DNA from: Hormiphora californensis
Taxonomy: Eukaryota; Ctenophora; Tentaculata; Cydippida; Pleurobrachiidae
Assembly (NCBI GenBank): GCA_020137815.1
Contig: CM035354.1
Location: forward strand, 6,896,015 to 6,960,014
Reading direction: 5' to 3'
Length of the DNA stretch: 64,000 nt
Position numbers and translations under genes: made by a program. Numbering within the stretch: the first letter of the stretch is position 1; every line of letters begins with the position of its first letter. The notes under the pieces are model-generated. The model was not told the DNA's origin. It ran no database searches and saw only the letters and a list, made by a program, of their open reading frames with translations. Positions 60,501 through 64,000 of this stretch are shown here, piece after piece.

Positions 60501-63500
60501 TAGTGACCGACCTCTACTTTACTAACAACCATCCAAATTACTATGGACCGATTACAATGAATCCAGGTAAAAAAGCTGTCCGGTGTGCACCAGACCCATT
60601 CTCTGAAAAAAAAAGGGTCGAGGTGCGCACCTGGGAAGTTACGGAGCTGCTGTTTTATATTTTATGGCCACGTCTTTTAGCTACAGCTATGCAGAGCTGA
60701 TATCATACCGGGGGAGGTGAGTAACTTAACAAAGATATTGACGGGATGGGATGAGGCCAGTGAGACAAATTATTTATTACTAATTAGTTGACTAAAGTTT
60801 TTAGGCAAGTGGAGGGAAACACTTGTCTAACAAAAATGAACACAAAAATAGGTTAAAAATCAGACAAGCTGACCACTCTCTCGGTGCAATGGTTGAAACT
60901 TGACAATCGGAGGGGGGAGTGGTTACTAACCTAGTGTTACTCCAAATTGAGGTGATGATCGGAACATCCTAGCTGGTGCTCCCTTCCAGAACACAGAGAA
61001 TCCCTCCTCCAAGTAGAGACGTCTGGCGCAGTTTGTTAGTCCTGTGTAGGGTGCCACACCTTCCCTTGGAGCTACCTGGATAAAGTTGGGAAACAGGTAA
61101 TAACAGCTGGTTAACAAAATGTCAGATACAATGACAAATACCCTTTCCAGTGAGGGTGTTGCAACATGTTTCAGATAGCAGACCTTTAGCATTATCTAAC
61201 AATGTTTCAGATTATCTGACCTGTAGTCGTGTTTTGATAACATCAGCAGGGGTAACAAGTGAGGCAGAAGGAACACCAGCCAGTGTTGCAGCAGTCAGAA
61301 TCCCAGGGAGATTTGTTACCCCTGTTTCTTTATCCGCAAAGGCAGTCTTCAGGTGAGCATATGTGGGGAAGTAGATGGCAGAGAAGGGAGCATCACGTAA
61401 AATGCACGCCCTGGCACCCTAGGGAGAGAGAAGGGGAGTTAAATTAAATATTGGGAGAGAGAATGATTTGGAAACTAACATTTTTGACATTTCATAATTT
61501 TGGCAGGACAAAACAGGATTCAAACCTTGTAAAGACCTCGAAATCCCAGATCTCGCACAACTTGCATGGCGGACAATTTCCTAGTGCTGGCAACCTCACC
61601 CGCCACCTGGAGCCGAATCTTAACAATCTCAATGGGGTTGGTGAACATCACTTGGGCACACCCACCCTGTAGAAAGGAGGATTCGTGTTAGAATCTAATA
61701 ATTGAATAGTTGGACTGAATCTGAACTATCAATAATTTAGGAAATGACAATTCATTTATCTTGTTAAAATAATTAGAGAGTAAGATAGAATCTGAAGAAT
61801 CAATAGAAACATTGTATTATGTTTGTATGTTACATCTTACCATAGCACCAGCTATCAGCTCCCCACTAAAAGGTATCTCTCCAGTTTTGTAGTCAGTAAA
61901 ATAGTTCCTCACGGCATCATTGGTCGTCATCTTGATCGCTTTCTCGGGGGCCACACCGCACAGCTGTGGAATCAAACCCCGGTACAATCCCTTCACTCCC
62001 TCGAACTTTAGAACCTTCTTGAAGCAATCCCAGCTGTTCTTATAAAGAACTTCGTCAGCGATGGTAGTGACTTGGTTTTGTAGACGTGTTTTAACAAGGT
62101 CGATCGGGTAGACAAATGCAGCACCGCATCCTGTTTGAAAAAGAGTTAGAGAGAAAGAATGGAATCTTAGGATATGTGTAGATATTTGCTTCGCAATATA
62201 ATTGTGTAATTGGGAAGCGTGTAATTGGCTGGACAACTGAGATTGCACAGACGGCGGTTTTCGCGCCATACCCCCTGGTTTTACGCCGTTCGGCGAAGGC
62301 GCGCGCGCTCACTGTCACTAACTTTGAAGCGCAACTTCGTCGGTTTGGCGTGATAGGGATATTCATTTTATGTTATTGGGTATTGAACTTCAATGTAATA
62401 GGATTATTAAAATTATGACAGATTGATTTTAGCCTTACCTCCGCCAAGAGCACTGAGAGAGAATCTGTAAACTTGTACTGTGAGTTGTTCAGCTACTGTT
62501 AGTGATTTTGTTTCTTCCTAAAACAAAGATATTGTCATTCTGTATAACACACAAAATACATTTGTTATAACGATCATGAATTGTTGAATACCTTCTTAGA
62601 TTTTGTCTGCTTGGACAGACTCCGTGACGGGATGAGAAGGTTGAAGTCTCGGAGTGAGATTTTCCTGAAAAACACACACGTCATGGTATAAGGCAGGGTA
62701 GCACCCAAAATAGCTCTGCACTGTGCACATATATCAGTATATAGCTGTCAAACAGCCTGGTGTTCTACACACTGCACTGCAGTAGGATATATCTAGGATA
62801 ATTATGCATGCAGTAGCACACATGTTACAATTTTAACACTGCACGAGTGTGTACAGTGCAGGACATATAATTAGGGGCTGTTCTAAACCATCCATATCAT
62901 GTGGAAATGTTGTTTTTAATTTACTTTATAGATCATAAAGCGACGATATTGTAACTTGATTACCAAAACTAATCAACTGAATGAGCCCTAAAAATCTAAA
63001 CAACTCCCAATCTACTACTACTGATTACTTGCTACTGATTTCACATACCCTGTATTGTCGTGGTCTAGGAGCCGCCACAGTAGGGTAGTCTGAACGGGAG
63101 TTATCGCCTCACTGAACCTCCATGCAGCCATATCGAACTGATCTGAAGGGGGGGGGTGTCACCATATATTAGTATTGGAAAAGGGGGGGGGGTGGGTGTC
63201 GTCATACCGCTCACGGATACGTAAAGACTTTATTATCTATGACAAAAGTAATCGAAAGTTTGTTAGGGTGATACTTGGCAGCATGTAGTGTAATTGTAGG
63301 CGGGCGTGAATGGGATATAGAACTGGTAAAGGCTATCCGCTAGAAAGAGAGAGAGGAGAATATGTTGCGACTCTCAATCCCATACAGATATAATATAATG
63401 GCATGCAGGAATATTTCCTTACTCTCTATCTCTCTTTTAGAAACTCTATCTTGTTCAGAAACGAGTTGGCCCAGAGGGCAATAACAAAATACGACCAAAC

Positions 63501-63956
63501 TGGCCAGTATCTGCGGTTGAGTTACCCGCCTAAACTTAACCCGTGTTTCCCCAAGGGACTGATAGATAAAAGAATATTGCATGCTGTTACCATGGTTACC
63601 AAAACATTGGCCACATCTTGTTATACTAGTTACTAATACTGTTAGTAACCACTAACAACGCTGTAACTAACTGCACTAGTAACCACTAGTTACCAATAGT
63701 TACCAATAGTTACCAATAGTTACCAATAGTTACCAATAGTCACCACTAGTTACCACTAGTTACCACTAGTTACCACTAGTTACCACTAGTTACCACTAGT
63801 TACCACTACTCACTAGTTACCTTTGGTTATTTCCCTCTCCTCCAGATTATCAACTACATCGGAGAAGATCTGCTTGATCAGCTCAATATTGTGCAGCAGG
63901 GCGTTGAGAGCTGTAAAGTAACTGTAACTGATCCGAGTCGATTGGGCAGTCATTAT
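57588..63956 (-). CDS. SLC25A12/13: Mitochondrial aspartate/glutamate carrier (aralar/citrin), 3' part
   Basis: Exons 5'-3': 63956-63821, 63142-63049, 62664-62592, 62517-62439, 62130-61841, 61666-61526, 61418-61221, 61075-60931, 58998-58831, 57682-57588; phases agree throughout. The 5' end is beyond the right edge, so the first EF-hands are missing. Present are the late regulatory region ([34 protein letters not shown]), then three carrier repeats with [20 protein letters not shown] and [10 protein letters not shown], then the family tail ([28 protein letters not shown]) ending at TAG 57588-57590. The family exchanges aspartate for glutamate across the inner membrane for the malate-aspartate shuttle, with Ca2+ sensed by the N-terminal EF-hands. 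The 1.9-kb intron before the last two exons holds a gene on the other strand. Confidence 0.96.
57919..58751. mobile_element. 833-bp element with a 9-bp target duplication
   Basis: AAATAGAGG occurs at 57910-57918 and again at 58752-58760. Between them the sequence starts G-run-ACATGTTAATT and ends AATTAACATGT-C-run, with TTAACAAAATTAACA boxes near both ends. An 8-9-bp duplication fits hAT or Mutator-type transposition. No transposase frame. It lies in the last aralar intron. Confidence 0.82.
58999..60003. other. Intronic sequence before the nested gene
   Basis: Part of the aralar intron; AT-rich, no repeat or reading frame that I can support. It would include the promoter of the nested gene. 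Confidence 0.5.
60004..60700 (+). CDS. Secreted beta-rich protein nested in an aralar intron
   Basis: Exon 1 60004-60055 encodes a signal peptide ([16 protein letters not shown]); exon 2 begins at 60144 after TTTTCCAG. Unspliced beyond that, the frame ends at TGA 60698-60700 for 202 residues. A donor at 60567 (CCAG-GTAAAA) and an acceptor at about 60693 could instead give a shorter end. The body alternates short hydrophobic strands ([20 protein letters not shown]) and contains [20 protein letters not shown] and a later ETSC. A W-T-I-x-K ... CNGV ... C pattern recurs in extracellular lectin-like modules of marine invertebrates, but I cannot name a family. It runs opposite to the host gene. Confidence 0.75.
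63636..63820 (-). repeat. 10-bp minisatellite of splice-donor sequence
   Basis: TACCAATAGT and TACCACTAGT units follow one another. On the minus strand each is (G)GTAACTAGTG or (G)GTAACTATTG, and the first is the donor of aralar exon 63956-63821. The intron thus starts with a dozen or more donor look-alikes. Confidence 0.9.
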
Positions 63957-64000
63957 CTGAAGGGGAGGAGGAGGGGGTTGATTACAGCTATTGGCCCATT

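Overview
The window is nuclear DNA from an animal. Every gene found is split into many short exons joined by GT-AG introns (one GC-AG). The recognisable products are animal ones: a C2H2 zinc-finger regulator, a VIT/VWA protein, a Wnt ligand, a Son-of-sevenless-type Ras exchange factor and the mitochondrial aspartate/glutamate carrier. The divergent Wnt, compact genes and heavy microsatellite load would suit a sponge or another early-branching animal. That is inference; nothing here fixes the species. I found no bacterial, plasmid or CRISPR features and no tRNA or rRNA gene.

Layout. 1-2494 holds satellite, microsatellite and a stretch that looks like poor consensus. 2495-15266 (+) is a ten-exon zinc-finger gene whose last intron carries a 1.53-kb tandem array. 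17976-23994 (-) is a 17-exon VIT/VWA gene. 24432-24835 (-) is a three-exon gene for a 78-residue protein, with a 427-bp tandem array just upstream. 29124-33428 (-) is a complete eight-exon Wnt gene. 37593-39154 (+) is a secreted protein built from two copies of an unrecognised domain. 41969-54948 (+) is a SOS-like gene without the histone-fold region, whose last two exons are tandemly duplicated at 56290-57110. 57588-63956 (-) is the 3' part of the aralar/citrin gene, with a small secreted-protein gene (60004-60700, +) nested in one intron. Exons were placed by hand from splice signals, reading phase and family motifs. Phases close exactly in all multi-exon models except for single-base insertions in the zinc-finger and VIT/VWA genes.

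The genes do not form one pathway, although Wnt and SOS both belong to animal cell signalling. Most unexplained structure lies in introns and spacers: large foldback elements with tiny loops and target-site duplications, a pogo-like MITE with its empty site preserved in neighbouring repeats, a piggyBac-like element touching a Wnt splice donor, an element flanked by a 9-bp duplication in an aralar intron, and minisatellites whose units are themselves splice-site sequences. Some features (the two single-base frameshifts, the 880-1340 stretch, the SOS 3' duplication with homopolymer-length differences) could come from long-read consensus error or unresolved haplotypes.
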